From Halomonas sp. A11-A (GTDB taxonomy: Bacteria > Pseudomonadota > Gammaproteobacteria > Pseudomonadales > Halomonadaceae), in contig NZ_QGTM01000006.1 in the NCBI RefSeq assembly GCF_003182195.1, positions 1-64,000 of the forward strand: a stretch of 64,000 nt of DNA, written 5' to 3'. Below the pieces are notes generated by a model that saw only the letters and a list, made by a program, of their open reading frames with translations, had not been told where the DNA came from and ran no database searches. The first letter of the stretch is position 1, and the number at the start of each line of letters is the position of its first letter. Shown in pieces: positions 8,923 to 19,509 of the stretch. Position numbers and translations under genes: made by a program.

Positions 8923-9894
8923 TCAGTCTTCGAGGCGCGCCAGGTCCTCACGGGTCGGCAGGGCGGCATAGGCGCCGGGGCGGGTCACGGCGTGGGCGCC
9001 GCATCGGCAGGCGGTCTCCACGGCCCGGGCCAGGAAGTCGGCGTCGCGGTGCCAGTCGCCGTCGATGCCTGCCTCGCCGAGGTGTTCGGCGAGTTCGGCC
9101 AGCAGGCCGCCGATAAAGGCATCGCCGCCGGCGGTGGTGTCCACCGCCTCGACCGGCGGCGGCGTCACCCGTTGCTCGAGGCCCACGCCCAGCAGGCGCA
9201 CGTCGCCGGCCCCGTCGGTGATCACGATGGCCTTGACCCCAGCGGCCAGGCGCTCGGCCAGCCAGGCCTTCCGGGGATGGTCGCCACGCAGGCAGTCGAG
9301 CTCCTCGGTGGAGAGCTTGAGCAGGTCGGCCGTGTCGAGCAGGCGGGTCACCAGGCTGATGTCGGCGGTGCCTTCAGCCCACAGGTTGTGGCGCAGGTTG
9401 GCGTCCACGCTGACCAGGCAGCCGGCGCGGCGCGCCATCTCGGCCATGGCCAGGGTGGTCTCGGCGATCGCCGGCTCGGTCAGGCTGTTGCTGCACAGGT
9501 GCAGGATGGCGGGTTCGGCGAACACGCCGGCGGGCAGGTGCTCGAGCCGGTAGAGCAGGTCGGCGGCCGGCGGGCGGTAGAAGTCGAAGGTGCGCTCGCC
9601 GTGCTCATCCCGGGAGACGAAGGCCAGCGCGGTTCGCGCCTCCCGGGTGCGCACCACCCCGGAGGTGTCGACGCCGTGGGCGGCCAGCTCCCGGGCGAGG
9701 AAGTCGCCGAAGCGGTCCTCGCCGAGCATGCCGAGGAAGCGGCTGGGCACGCCGAGCCGGGCGCAGGCCACGGCCACGTTGGCCGGCGCCCCGCCGGCAT
9801 AGGGCGTGAACGTCTCGGGGCCCTGCGCCGCATCGCCCAGCCGGCTCGAGAGCATGTCGACCAGGGCCTCGCCGAAGGCGATCACGGGCATCAT
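8923..9894 (-). CDS. Fructokinase, PfkB family
   Basis: The product (323 aa) is a PfkB-family sugar kinase, most like fructokinases that convert free fructose to fructose 6-phosphate. The substrate motif YAGGAPANVAVACARLG (about residues 32-48) and the catalytic TTAGGDAFIGG motif are intact. The start MMPVIAFGEAL overlaps the stop of the mutarotase gene by four bases, placing it third in a glk-mutarotase-fructokinase operon. Specificity for fructose over other ketoses is inferred from family and neighbours. It is convergent with the FruR-type regulator, 7 bp away. Confidence 0.85.
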   Translation of the reverse strand: MMPVIAFGEALVDMLSSRLGDAAQGPETFTPYAGGAPANVAVACARLGVPSRFLGMLGEDRFGDFLARELAAHGVDTSGVVRTREARTALAFVSRDEHGERTFDFYRPPAADLLYRLEHLPAGVFAEPAILHLCSNSLTEPAIAETTLAMAEMARRAGCLVSVDANLRHNLWAEGTADISLVTRLLDTADLLKLSTEELDCLRGDHPRKAWLAERLAAGVKAIVITDGAGDVRLLGVGLEQRVTPPPVEAVDTTAGGDAFIGGLLAELAEHLGEAGIDGDWHRDADFLARAVETACRCGAHAVTRPGAYAALPTREDLARLED

Positions 9895-10775
9895 GCGGGA
9901 AGCTCCAGGCTGAGGGTGGTGCCCAGCAGGTGCTGGGCGCCGGGCACCAGCCACACGGGGTCGAGGCGGGTATTGGCGGCCTCCACGCAGAGGAAGTGGC
10001 GGGCCGCCTCGGCGGCGGTATCCTCGGGCGGGGCCTCGCCGGGGTGCCAGACCACCGCCGAGTCGCTGCCCTGGCGGGCGATGCGCAGGCGCCGGTGGCC
10101 GTCGTCCAGCGTCAGCTCGGCGTTGGTGTGGTAGATGCGGTCGAGGGCGCCGCGAACCCCCAGCTCGCCCTGCTGATCGGCCTCGGCGAAGTCGCGGTGC
10201 TTGTCCAGGTAGCGGGCCCCGGCTAGCCCCTCGACGCGGCAGGCCTGGGCGTCGCTCACCGCCAGGTAGCTGTGCAGGGCGCCGCTGAGCTTCACCGGGG
10301 TCTCGCCGGTGTGCTCGGTGATCAGCTCCACATGCAGGCGGTTGGCGTTGGCCTGGACCAGCAGCCGCGGGCTGAGCTGGCTATGCAGGCGGCTCTCCGG
10401 GGAGAGGTGCAGCTCGATGCCGCCCTCGTGCTCGTCCACCGCGTCCAGGCGCCAGTCCGCCTTGCGGGCCGGGCCGTGGAAGGGGCCGCTATGGTCTTCC
10501 GATTCGTCCGCGTAGCGTTCGTCGGCGAACCAGGGCCAGCAGAGCGGGATGCCGCCGCGGATCGCCCCGGGCAGCGCCTGGGGCGTAGGGGTCACCCAGA
10601 GCCAGCCGCCGCTGTCACTGGCCGTAGGGCGGAAATGAAGCACCTGGGCGCCCTGGAGGGAGAGCGCGAGCTCCCCCCAGGCTTCGTTGGCCAGCCACAC
10701 CTCGCGGCCTTGCCATTGGGTGCGGCGCTGGCCCTGGGTGGCATCCAGCAGCTGGCGCAGGGAATCGGGAATCAT
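9891..10775 (-). CDS. D-hexose-6-phosphate mutarotase (aldose-1-epimerase-like)
   Basis: The product (294 aa) belongs to the YeaD/aldose-1-epimerase-like family, which interconverts alpha and beta anomers of glucose 6-phosphate in the cytosol. Visible family features are LPGAIRGGIPLCWPWF near residue 70, the HGPARKADW segment with a conserved His, and GALHSYLAVSD with another conserved His. It lies between glucokinase (29 bp upstream) and fructokinase (four-base overlap). That fits feeding the beta anomer to glucose-6-phosphate dehydrogenase and the Entner-Doudoroff pathway. Confidence 0.88.
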   Translation of the reverse strand: MIPDSLRQLLDATQGQRRTQWQGREVWLANEAWGELALSLQGAQVLHFRPTASDSGGWLWVTPTPQALPGAIRGGIPLCWPWFADERYADESEDHSGPFHGPARKADWRLDAVDEHEGGIELHLSPESRLHSQLSPRLLVQANANRLHVELITEHTGETPVKLSGALHSYLAVSDAQACRVEGLAGARYLDKHRDFAEADQQGELGVRGALDRIYHTNAELTLDDGHRRLRIARQGSDSAVVWHPGEAPPEDTAAEAARHFLCVEAANTRLDPVWLVPGAQHLLGTTLSLELPA

Positions 10776-10804
10776 CGGGCTCTCCTGGGGGACGTTGACA
10801 AGAC

Positions 10805-11770
10805 CTAGTCGACCTCGGGGTTGTGGAGGGCCTCGGCGGCGCCCAGCAGGCCGGGCCAGGGGGCGGTGACCAGATGCACGGGGATCGTCGCCGTGTAGGC
10901 GCCCATGCGCCCCTTGGCGGAGAAGGCCTCACGAAAGCGGCTTCGCGGCAGCCAGTCGCGTAGCCGCGGCAGGATGCCCCCGCACAGGGTGACCCCGCCG
11001 CGGGCGCCCAGCATCAGGGCGGCGTCACCGCAGACGTCGCCGAGGATCTTGAGAAAACGCTGCAGGGTATCACGGGCCAGCGGGTCGCTGTCGGCCGCTG
11101 CGGTGACCTCGGCGGGGGTGGTGTGCACGGGGTTGGCGCCCTTGAGCGAGCAGTGGGCGAGGTAGAGGTCCAGCAGTCCCTGGCCGCACAGCAGGCGCTC
11201 CACGCTGACCCGGCCGTAGCGGTTGCGGAAGTGGCGCAGGAGGTTCTGCTCGCGCTCGTCGGTGGGGGCGAAGGTGACGTGGCCCCCCTCGGTGGGCAGC
11301 GGGATCCAGGCCTGGCGGCCGGGGAAGAGACCGGCGACGCCGAGCCCCGTGCCGGGGCCGATCACCAGCCGGGCCGCATGGGGAATCGCCTCGCCGGGCT
11401 GCACCTCGACGAGGTCCGACTCGGCCACATGGGGCACGCCGAGGGCCTGGGCGGTGAAGTCGTTGATCACCTTGAAGAGCGTCAGGCCCAGCGCCTGCTG
11501 CGCCTCGCGCCGGGAGAAGGCCCAGTGGTTGTTGGTCATCTTGACCCGGTCGCCGCGGATCGGGCAGGCGAAGGCCAGGCAGGCCTCCCGGGGCGCCTGG
11601 GCCCCGGTGGCGCCCACCCGGGTCAGGTAGTCGCGTACCGCCTCCACCAGGCCGGGGTAGTCGGCGCAGGGCAGGGCGAGGATGTCGTGGGGCGCGAAGG
11701 CGCCGGGGGTCACCAGGGCGAAGCGCGCATTGGTGCCACCGATATCACCGATCAATGCCGGTCGAATCAT
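10805..11770 (-). CDS. glk: Glucokinase
   Basis: This 321-aa ATP-dependent kinase makes glucose 6-phosphate from cytosolic glucose. It is of the bacterial Glk type (PF02685), with the phosphate motif GDIGGTNARFAL at residues 8-19, catalytic Asp in INDFTAQALG, and VIGPGTGLGVAGL. The start at 11770 is preceded by AAAGAGA about 13 nt upstream. The first codons and leader are duplicated 89 bp upstream (11837-11889), and the resulting small ORF ends with TGA overlapping this ATG. It leads the operon with the mutarotase and fructokinase. Confidence 0.94.
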   Translation of the reverse strand: MIRPALIGDIGGTNARFALVTPGAFAPHDILALPCADYPGLVEAVRDYLTRVGATGAQAPREACLAFACPIRGDRVKMTNNHWAFSRREAQQALGLTLFKVINDFTAQALGVPHVAESDLVEVQPGEAIPHAARLVIGPGTGLGVAGLFPGRQAWIPLPTEGGHVTFAPTDEREQNLLRHFRNRYGRVSVERLLCGQGLLDLYLAHCSLKGANPVHTTPAEVTAAADSDPLARDTLQRFLKILGDVCGDAALMLGARGGVTLCGGILPRLRDWLPRSRFREAFSAKGRMGAYTATIPVHLVTAPWPGLLGAAEALHNPEVD

Positions 11771-11800
11771 CGTAAGCTGGTCTCTTTAAACAGTCGCAGA
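11748..11800. repeat. Direct repeat copy 1 (glk start region)
   Basis: This 53-bp segment covers the first codons, start and leader of glk. It matches 11837-11889 at 51 of 53 positions; the differences are T/C and A/T near CTCTTTA(A/T)ACAG. A short flanking block, TTGGTGCCACCG, is also repeated at both copies, so the original duplication was about 89 bp. Confidence 0.9.
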
Positions 11801-11859
11801 CGTAGGGCTTGGTGCCACCGCTTGCCATAAGCCCCGCCGATCAATGCCGGTCGAATCAT
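11767..11859 (-). CDS. Putative 30-codon leader ORF overlapping the glk start
   Basis: The duplicated glk start gives an ATG at 11859 that begins MIRPALIG, exactly as glk does, then diverges and reads open for 30 codons. Its TGA (11769-11767) overlaps the glk ATG (11770-11768) as ATGA, the arrangement typical of translational coupling. AAAGAGG precedes it, a slightly better ribosome-binding sequence than that of glk. A TATAAA at 11874-11879 (minus strand) could be a -10 element, which would leave only a very short untranslated leader. Whether it is translated is unknown. Confidence 0.45.
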   Translation of the reverse strand: MIRPALIGGAYGKRWHQALRLRLFKETSLR

Positions 11860-11889
11860 CGTAAGCTGGCCTCTTTATACAGTCGCAGA
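11837..11889. repeat. Direct repeat copy 2 (upstream of glk)
   Basis: This is the second copy of the 53-bp glk start segment, in the same orientation and 89 bp upstream. It carries its own ATG and ribosome-binding sequence, and TATAAA where copy 1 has TTTAAA, so it may supply the working promoter. Confidence 0.9.
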
Positions 11890-12132
11890 TGGCTGAATCG
11901 CTCGAAGCTGTTCCGTCGACAGGTCTGCGAGGGGGCGCTGTGAACCCTTCCCTGGGCGCTACCGACGCCCTGCGGCGCTCTCGCATCCTGCTCCGCTTGC
12001 AGGACCGGTGCTGGCCATCCATGGCCAGCCCGTTCGGAGCAGTGCTCCTCACCCCTGGCGTAGGACCCCCTCTGCGACCTGTCCCCGGCGCTTCTCGCTG
12101 TTGCAACCACGATAGCTATTTGTGGCAGTGGC
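11890..12132. other. Non-coding glk/edd gap with palindromes; possible extragenic repeat
   Basis: No convincing gene is seen here. The stretch contains a perfect 8-2-8 palindrome, CTGGCCATCCATGGCCAG, at 12011-12028, a near-palindrome GGAGCAGTGCTCC at 12036-12048, and GCTGAATCGCTCGA at 11892-11905, which is close to a FruR/Cra box. Its general look resembles interspersed extragenic repeats of halomonads, but that is recollection and cannot be verified from this window. Confidence 0.35.
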
Positions 12133-14019
<1,887 letters not shown>

Positions 14020-14041
14020 GGGGCACCTCGGTCTCTGTGTT

Positions 14042-14061
14042 TTTTGGTAAGTTTACCAAAA
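14042..14061. promoter_or_regulatory. Palindromic operator upstream of edd
   Basis: TTTTGGTAAGTTTACCAAAA has perfect 9-bp arms around a GT centre and ends 23 nt upstream of the edd start codon. Its core recurs at 535-552 between pyk and gap. The position suggests a repressor site over the edd promoter or leader. Confidence 0.6.
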
Positions 14062-14105
14062 TAATCTCGGAATCCTCCGCCATGCTAGCCGATGTTTGGC
14101 TATAA

Positions 14106-14120
14106 TTGTAGTTTTATTAC
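14106..14120. promoter_or_regulatory. HexR-like site upstream of edd
   Basis: TTGTAGTTTTATTAC matches the general TTGTA(G/A)T...ATTAC form reported for HexR operators (recalled). It lies 87 nt upstream of edd, between edd and the 3' end of the aldehyde dehydrogenase gene. Binding by HexR is inferred. Confidence 0.4.
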
Positions 14121-14140
14121 TTTGTGCATCGCTTGGCCCG

Positions 14141-15538
14141 TCACAGCCCCAGCAGCCTGAGCAGCCAGCGCCGGTAGGGCGGGTTGAGCAGGCCCACGGC
14201 GTTGCGCCGCGCCTGGAGGAAGACGCTGCGCTCCAGGCTGAAGCGCAGGAAGCCGGCCTCGCCCTGGTAGGCGCCCATGCCGCTCTCGCCCACACCGCCG
14301 AAGGGCAGGGCGGGCACGGCGTTGTGCCAGAGGGTGTCGTTGAAGACCACGCCACCGGAGTGGGTGGTCTGAAGCACCCGGCGGCGCCGCTCGGTATCGT
14401 CGGTGAAGGCGTAGAGCGCCAGCGGCCGCGGCCCGGCGTTGACGTGGGCCAGGGCGGCATCGAAGTCGCGCACGCCGAGGACCGGCAGCCAGGGGCCGAA
14501 GATCTCCTCCTGCATGATGGCGAGCCCCTTGTGGGGGTCGATCACCAGGGTTGGCGGCAGCTTGGCTCCGCCGCCCGGCAGCTCGACGCGCTCGCCCAGG
14601 ACGATCACCCGGCAGCCGTGGTCGCGGGCCTCGTCGAGCATCGCCTCGAGCCGTGCGCGCTGGCGTTCGCCCAGTACGGCGCTGTAGTCCTCGCTGGCGG
14701 TGCCTCGGGGGTAGAAATCGGCCACTGTCCGGCGCATCGCCTCGATGAAGTCGCCGAGCCGGGAGGCCTCGACCAGCACGTGATCGGGGGCGATGCAGGT
14801 CTGGCCGGCGTTGAGCCACTTGCCGAAGGCGATACGCTCGGCGGCACGCGACAGGTCGGCATCGGGGCCGATGATAGCCGGGGTCTTGCCGCCCAGCTCC
14901 AGGGTGATGGGGGTCAGGTGGGCGGCGGCGGCCCGGGCCACCTCGCGCCCGATGCGTGCATTGCCGGTGAACAGCAGGTGATCGAAGGGCAGCGCCGAGA
15001 AGGCGCGGGCCGTCTCCACCTCGCCCGGGGTCACGGCGAGCTCGGCGGGGTCGAAGTAGCGCTCGGCCAGGCGCGCCATCAGAGCGCTGGTGGCCGGGGT
15101 GTGCTCGCTGGGCTTGATCAGCACCCGGTTGCCGGCGGCCAGAGCGTCCACTGCTGGCAGCCAGGCGAGGTTCCAGGGGTAGTTGGAGGGGGCGATGATG
15201 CCCACCACGCCCAGCGGCTGGCGGTGTACCCGGGCCCGCCCCGGCTGGAGCCGCCAGGGCACGGCGGCGCGCCGGGAGCGCATCCAGCGGCGCAGGTGGC
15301 GCCGCGCATGACGCACCGCCTGCAGCACGGTGGCGATCTCGGCCAGCCGGCTCTCGGCCTCGGCGCGGTGGCCGCAGTCCTCGCCGATGGCGGCGATGAT
15401 CTCCTCGCGGTGGTGCCGGGTCAGAGCCGCCAGCCGCGCCAGGCGATCGCGGCGAGTGGCAAGCGTCGGGTAGGGCTCGGCCGAGAAGGCGCGGCGCTGA
15501 GCATCGAATTGCGCCTGCAGCTCGCGGGCATCGGTCAT
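14141..15538 (-). CDS. Aldehyde dehydrogenase, coniferyl aldehyde dehydrogenase type
   Basis: The product (465 aa from the ATG at 15538, which follows CGGAGACGTGC) is an NAD(P)-dependent aldehyde dehydrogenase. Glu214 in TLELGGK and the catalytic Cys248 in NAGQTCIAPD are intact, and the nucleotide loop is IAPSNYPWNL. It has the shortened form without the long C-terminal extension, like coniferyl aldehyde dehydrogenase (CalB). The hydrophobic, basic C-terminus (YRRWLLRLLGL) could associate with membrane, as in fatty-aldehyde dehydrogenases. The true substrate is unknown. It lies upstream of edd on the same strand, but edd has its own operators. Confidence 0.85.
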   Translation of the reverse strand: MTDARELQAQFDAQRRAFSAEPYPTLATRRDRLARLAALTRHHREEIIAAIGEDCGHRAEAESRLAEIATVLQAVRHARRHLRRWMRSRRAAVPWRLQPGRARVHRQPLGVVGIIAPSNYPWNLAWLPAVDALAAGNRVLIKPSEHTPATSALMARLAERYFDPAELAVTPGEVETARAFSALPFDHLLFTGNARIGREVARAAAAHLTPITLELGGKTPAIIGPDADLSRAAERIAFGKWLNAGQTCIAPDHVLVEASRLGDFIEAMRRTVADFYPRGTASEDYSAVLGERQRARLEAMLDEARDHGCRVIVLGERVELPGGGAKLPPTLVIDPHKGLAIMQEEIFGPWLPVLGVRDFDAALAHVNAGPRPLALYAFTDDTERRRRVLQTTHSGGVVFNDTLWHNAVPALPFGGVGESGMGAYQGEAGFLRFSLERSVFLQARRNAVGLLNPPYRRWLLRLLGL

Positions 15539-15633
15539 GCACGTCTCCGTGTGTCGATGAGGATGGAAGGAGGCTCGGGCTCTGGGCACAATGTAGGCCT
15601 TCTGCCAACGGCTTGTCAGCTGCCGGAGCCGCC

Positions 15634-16785
15634 ATGTCCTCGCTTGTGTTGCAAGAACTCCCCGCCATCGAGGCGGTGCCGGCCGCGGCCTGGAACGCCC
15701 TGGTGGGCGACGACCATCCCTTCCTGCGCCATGAGTTCCTGCACGCCCTGGAGGCGAGCGGCGCGGTGGCGCCGGCCACCGGCTGGGTGCCGCGCCACCA
15801 GACGCTATGGCAGGGGCGGCGGCTGGTGGGCATCATGCCGCTCTACCACAAGTTCCACTCCTTCGGGGAGTATGTCTTCGACTGGGCCTGGGCCGACGCC
15901 TGGGAGCGCGCCGGCGGGCGCTACTACCCCAAGGCGCTCAGCGCCGTTCCCTTCACCCCGGCACCCGGGCCGCGGCTGGCGCTGGCCGGGGGTATCGACC
16001 CGCTGGCCGCCCGGAAGCGGCTGGCCGCGGCCTGGGAGGGGCGCGGGGAAGGCGTGGCCAGCGAGCTCTCCAGCTGGCACCTGCTGTTTGCCGAGGAGGC
16101 CGAGGTGGCCGCCTGGCAGGCAGCGCGCCCCGGGCTGCTGGCCCGCCACGGGGTGCAGTTCCAGTGGCGCGACGCCGGCTACGGCGACTTCGAGGGCTTC
16201 CTGGCCGCGATGACCTCCAAGCGGCGCAAGGCGATCCGCCGTGAGCGGCGCCTCGTCGCCGACCAGGGGCTGACGCTGCATCGCCTCGAAGGGGAGGAGA
16301 TCGACGCGGCGGCCCTCGAGCACTTCTTTCGCTGCTACGAGATCACCTACCTGGAGCGGGGGCGCCACGGCTACCTCAACCCGGACTTCTTCCGCCGGCT
16401 GCGCGCCACCATGCCGGAGAGCCTGCTGCTGGTGCAGGCGCGGCTCGAGGGCCGGCCGGTGGCCGCGGCGCTCTGCCTGCAGGGCGCGCGCACCCTCTAC
16501 GGCCGCTACTGGGGCAGCGAGGTGATGGCCGACTGCCTGCACTTCGAGGCCTGCTACTACCAGGGCATCGAGCACTGCCTGGCCCGGGGGCTGACCCTCT
16601 TCGACCCCGGCACCCAGGGAGAGCACAAGCTGGCCCGGGGCTTCGCGCCGCGCCTGCTCACCTCGCTTCACCATATCGCCGACCCCCGCCTGCGCGACGC
16701 CGTGGCGCGTTTCTGCGCCGAGGAGCGCGCCCAGATCCGCGCCTATTGCGCCGCCGCGACGCAGGCGCTGCCGTTCAGGGCGTGA
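15634..16785 (+). CDS. COG3146 family acyltransferase-like protein (DUF482)
   Basis: The product (383 aa) belongs to a family with a FemAB/GNAT-like fold annotated as possible peptidoglycan biosynthesis or N-acyltransferase proteins; no reaction is established. Recognisable blocks are DDHPFLRHEFLHALEASG near residue 25, the SSWHLLF segment, and YWGSEVMADCLHFEACYYQG with a conserved FDPGTQGEHKLARGF near the C-terminus. The ATG at 15634 has GGAG 7 nt upstream and diverges from the aldehyde dehydrogenase. A cytosolic location is expected because there is no signal peptide. Confidence 0.8.
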   Translation: MSSLVLQELPAIEAVPAAAWNALVGDDHPFLRHEFLHALEASGAVAPATGWVPRHQTLWQGRRLVGIMPLYHKFHSFGEYVFDWAWADAWERAGGRYYPKALSAVPFTPAPGPRLALAGGIDPLAARKRLAAAWEGRGEGVASELSSWHLLFAEEAEVAAWQAARPGLLARHGVQFQWRDAGYGDFEGFLAAMTSKRRKAIRRERRLVADQGLTLHRLEGEEIDAAALEHFFRCYEITYLERGRHGYLNPDFFRRLRATMPESLLLVQARLEGRPVAAALCLQGARTLYGRYWGSEVMADCLHFEACYYQGIEHCLARGLTLFDPGTQGEHKLARGFAPRLLTSLHHIADPRLRDAVARFCAEERAQIRAYCAAATQALPFRA

Positions 16786-16844
16786 GCGGGCCCGGCGATG
16801 GTGGCATAATGCCGCCATCCTTTTTCTCGCGACGGACGCTGTTC

Positions 16845-17180
16845 ATGCTCAAGTGGTTGGCCATCGTGCTGCTGGTCCTGCTCGCCCTGCTGCAGTATCG
16901 CCTGTGGCTGGGTGAGGGGGGCATCCGCGACCTCGGCGAGGTGCGCGAGCGGGTGGCGGCCCTGGAGGCGGCCAACAAGCCGCTGCGCGACCGCAACGCC
17001 CGCCTGGGCGCCGAGGTGCTGGACCTCAAGACCGGCCTGGACGCCATCGAGGAGCGCAGCCGCAGCGACATCGGCATGGTGCGCGCCGACGAGCAGTTCT
17101 TCTGGGTGCCGGGCGTGGCGGTGGAGGCCGCGCCGGTGGTCAACCCCGCGTCGGCGGTGGGCCTGGAGGCTGGCCGATGA
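16845..17180 (+). CDS. ftsB: Cell division protein FtsB
   Basis: This 111-aa divisome protein has a short cytoplasmic tip, one membrane helix (residues about 3-20) and a periplasmic coiled coil (about 25-70) that pairs with FtsL and FtsQ. The QYRLWLGEGGI segment just after the helix is the family signature. The start at 16845 (MLKWLAIVLL) matches E. coli FtsB; upstream in-frame codons lack similarity. Its stop overlaps the ispD start by four bases, matching the conserved ftsB-ispD-ispF order. Confidence 0.92.
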   Translation: MLKWLAIVLLVLLALLQYRLWLGEGGIRDLGEVRERVAALEAANKPLRDRNARLGAEVLDLKTGLDAIEERSRSDIGMVRADEQFFWVPGVAVEAAPVVNPASAVGLEAGR

Positions 17181-17923
17181 GCGTGGCGCCCTGGCTGGTG
17201 GTACCCGCGGCGGGGCAGGGGCGACGCATGGGGGCCGATCGCCCCAAGCAGTACCTGGCGATCGACGGCCGCCCGGTGCTGGCCCACACCCTGGCGCGCC
17301 TGCACGCCGCCTTTCCCGCGGCGCGACTCTGCCTCTGCCTGGACCCCGAGGACGCCCGCTTCGACCCGGCCTGGGTGCCCTTCGCCGAGTGGCGCCGGGT
17401 GCCCGGTGGTGCCGAGCGGGTCGACTCGGTAGCCAACGCCCTGGCGGCCATCGCGGGTGAGGCCGGTGAGAACGACCTGGTGCTGGTCCATGATGTGGCA
17501 CGCCCCTGCGTGACCGTGGCGGATCTTCTTCGCCTTCACGTCGTGCTGGCGGACGACCCAGTGGGTGGCCTCCTGGCCGCCCCGGTGGCCGACACCATGA
17601 AGCGCGATGACGGCGCCGGGCGAGTCGCGGCCACCGAGCCCCGCGCCGGCCTCTGGCATGCGCTGACCCCCCAGGGGTTCCGCTACGGCCTGTTGCGCCG
17701 GGCGCTGGCGGCGGCGCGGGAGGCCAGCGTGGCGGTCACCGACGAGGCCTCGGCGGTGGAGGCGCTGGGGCTCTTCCCGCGGCTGGTCAGCGGGCGTCGC
17801 GACAACCTCAAGATCACCCATCCCGAGGACCTGGCCCTGGCCGGGCAGATCCTGGCCGCCCAGCGCCAGGCGGCGGCCTCGGGCGGGCAGGACAAGGCGC
17901 CTTCCGGCGCACTGGAGAGATGA
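17177..17923 (+). CDS. ispD: 2-C-methyl-D-erythritol 4-phosphate cytidylyltransferase
   Basis: The enzyme (248 aa) joins CTP and methylerythritol 4-phosphate in the non-mevalonate isoprenoid pathway. The CTP-binding loop [18 protein letters not shown] (residues 9-26) and the VHDVARPCV and VTDEASAVE motifs are intact. It is coupled to ftsB by an ATGA overlap and abuts ispF directly. The last 20 residues ([16 protein letters not shown]) are an unconserved tail. Confidence 0.95.
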   Translation: MSVAPWLVVPAAGQGRRMGADRPKQYLAIDGRPVLAHTLARLHAAFPAARLCLCLDPEDARFDPAWVPFAEWRRVPGGAERVDSVANALAAIAGEAGENDLVLVHDVARPCVTVADLLRLHVVLADDPVGGLLAAPVADTMKRDDGAGRVAATEPRAGLWHALTPQGFRYGLLRRALAAAREASVAVTDEASAVEALGLFPRLVSGRRDNLKITHPEDLALAGQILAAQRQAAASGGQDKAPSGALER

Positions 17924-18429
17924 TGCGCATCGGCCACGGCTTCGACGTCCACCGCTTCGGCGAAGGCGACCACCTGATGATCGGCGGCGTCGCCGTTCCC
18001 TTCGACCACGGCTTTGTCGCCCACTCCGACGGCGACGTGCTGCTGCACGCCGTCAGCGATGCCCTGCTGGGCGCCTGCGCCCTGGGCGACATCGGCCGCC
18101 ACTTTCCCGACACCGACCCGGCCTGGAAGGGCGCCGACAGCCGCGTGCTGTTGCGCCACGTGGTGGGCCTGGTGCGTAAGGCCGGCTACCGGGTCGGCAA
18201 CCTGGACGCCACCCTGATGGCCCAGGCGCCGAAGATGGCCCCGCACATCGCGGCCATGGCCGCCACCATCGCCGAGGATCTCGGCGTCGAGGTCGGCGCG
18301 GTCAACGTCAAGGCCACCACCACCGAACGCTTGGGCTTCACCGGGCGCGGCGAGGGGATCGCCGCCGAGGCGGTGGTGCTGCTGCTGCCCGCGGCCCTCG
18401 TCGCTGAGGGAGAGCGCGCCGGTGAGTGA
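17923..18429 (+). CDS. ispF: 2-C-methyl-D-erythritol 2,4-cyclodiphosphate synthase
   Basis: This enzyme (168 aa) cyclises CDP-ME 2-phosphate, releasing CMP, one step after IspD and IspE. The metal ligands Asp8 and His10 (GHGFDVHRF) and the [12 protein letters not shown] and [19 protein letters not shown] motifs are present. Two tandem ATGs occur (17920 and 17923); the second gives the family-standard [10 protein letters not shown] and better spacing from GGAGAG. It overlaps truD by eight bases. Confidence 0.95.
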   Translation: MRIGHGFDVHRFGEGDHLMIGGVAVPFDHGFVAHSDGDVLLHAVSDALLGACALGDIGRHFPDTDPAWKGADSRVLLRHVVGLVRKAGYRVGNLDATLMAQAPKMAPHIAAMAATIAEDLGVEVGAVNVKATTTERLGFTGRGEGIAAEAVVLLLPAALVAEGERAGE

Positions 18430-19498
18430 CACCGACGCCCGGCGCGAGCCGGATGCCATCGCCTGGCCGCCGAGCTGGCCGCGGGTGCTCGACGCCGACT
18501 TCGGCCCGCCGCCGGCGGGGGAGTATCGCGCCACCCCGGAGGATTTCCAGGTCGCCGAGGTGCTCGACTTCGCCCCGGAGGGGCAGGGCGAGCACCTCTG
18601 GCTGCACGTCGAGAAGCGCGACCTGACCACCGCCATGGCGGTGCGCGAGCTGGCCCGGCTGTGCGAGGCCTCGCCCCGCGACGTCGGCTACTCCGGCATG
18701 AAGGATCGCGTCGCCGTCACCCGTCAGTGGCTCTCGGTGCAGCTGCCCGGGCGCGAGGCGCCGACAGGGCTCGCCGAGGCGCTGGCCGAGCGCGGCATCC
18801 GCGTGCTGGCCGAGGCGCGCCATCCCCGCAAGCTCAAGCGCGGCGTGCACCGCGCCAATCGCTTTCGCCTGCGGATCACCGGCCCCGCGGTGGCCGACCC
18901 TACCCTCGAGGCGCGCTGGGCGCGGCTGGTGGAGCAGGGCGTGGCCAACTATTTCGGGCCCCAGCGCTTCGGGCCGGATGGCCGCAACCTGCAGCGTGCC
19001 CGCTCGCTGCTGGCCCGCGGCTGGCGCAAGCGCGATGACCGCGACGGCATGATGCTCTCCGCGGCGCGCAGCTTCCTGTTCAACGAGCAGCTGGCCGAGC
19101 GCGTCCACGACGGCAGCTGGCACCGCCTGCTGCCCGGCGAGGTGGCGATCCTCGACGGTACCGCCAGCCAGTTCACCCTGGAGACGCCGGATGCCGAGCT
19201 CGAGGCTCGGGCGGCTCGGCTCGACCTGCACGGAAGCGGCGTGCTGTGGGGCGTCGGTGGCTCCGTGGCGACCAGCGAGGCGCTGGCCCGGGAGGCCCGG
19301 CTGGCCGAACGCTACCCGGCGCTCTGCGTGGGCCTCGAGCGCGCCGGCGTGCGCTTGGCGCGGCGTGCGTTGCGCCTGCGCCTCGGCGAGCCGAGCCTGA
19401 CCCGCGGCGAGGGCGAGCTGTGGCTCGCCTTCAGCCTGCCGCGAGGCGCCTTCGCCACCGCCGTGCTGCGCGAGCTGATCGCCCACCCCACCCTGTGA
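18422..19498 (+). CDS. truD: tRNA pseudouridine(13) synthase
   Basis: The product (358 aa) converts uridine 13 of glutamate tRNA to pseudouridine. The catalytic Asp lies in [15 protein letters not shown] (about residue 87), and the TruD insertion domain begins near residue 155 ([13 protein letters not shown]). It starts with GTG at 18422 inside the end of ispF, which is unusual among the ATG-starting neighbours but well placed. The ispF-truD-surE-pcm order is a classic gammaproteobacterial arrangement. Confidence 0.94.
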   Translation: MSDTDARREPDAIAWPPSWPRVLDADFGPPPAGEYRATPEDFQVAEVLDFAPEGQGEHLWLHVEKRDLTTAMAVRELARLCEASPRDVGYSGMKDRVAVTRQWLSVQLPGREAPTGLAEALAERGIRVLAEARHPRKLKRGVHRANRFRLRITGPAVADPTLEARWARLVEQGVANYFGPQRFGPDGRNLQRARSLLARGWRKRDDRDGMMLSAARSFLFNEQLAERVHDGSWHRLLPGEVAILDGTASQFTLETPDAELEARAARLDLHGSGVLWGVGGSVATSEALAREARLAERYPALCVGLERAGVRLARRALRLRLGEPSLTRGEGELWLAFSLPRGAFATAVLRELIAHPTL

Positions 19499-19509
19499 AG
19501 GAGCCTGCC

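Noticed and set aside
11786..12106. 106-aa minus-strand frame upstream of glk
   Set aside because: Overlaps the duplicated glk leader and palindromes, has no domain and no ribosome-binding site; the 30-codon leader ORF in another frame is the better candidate.
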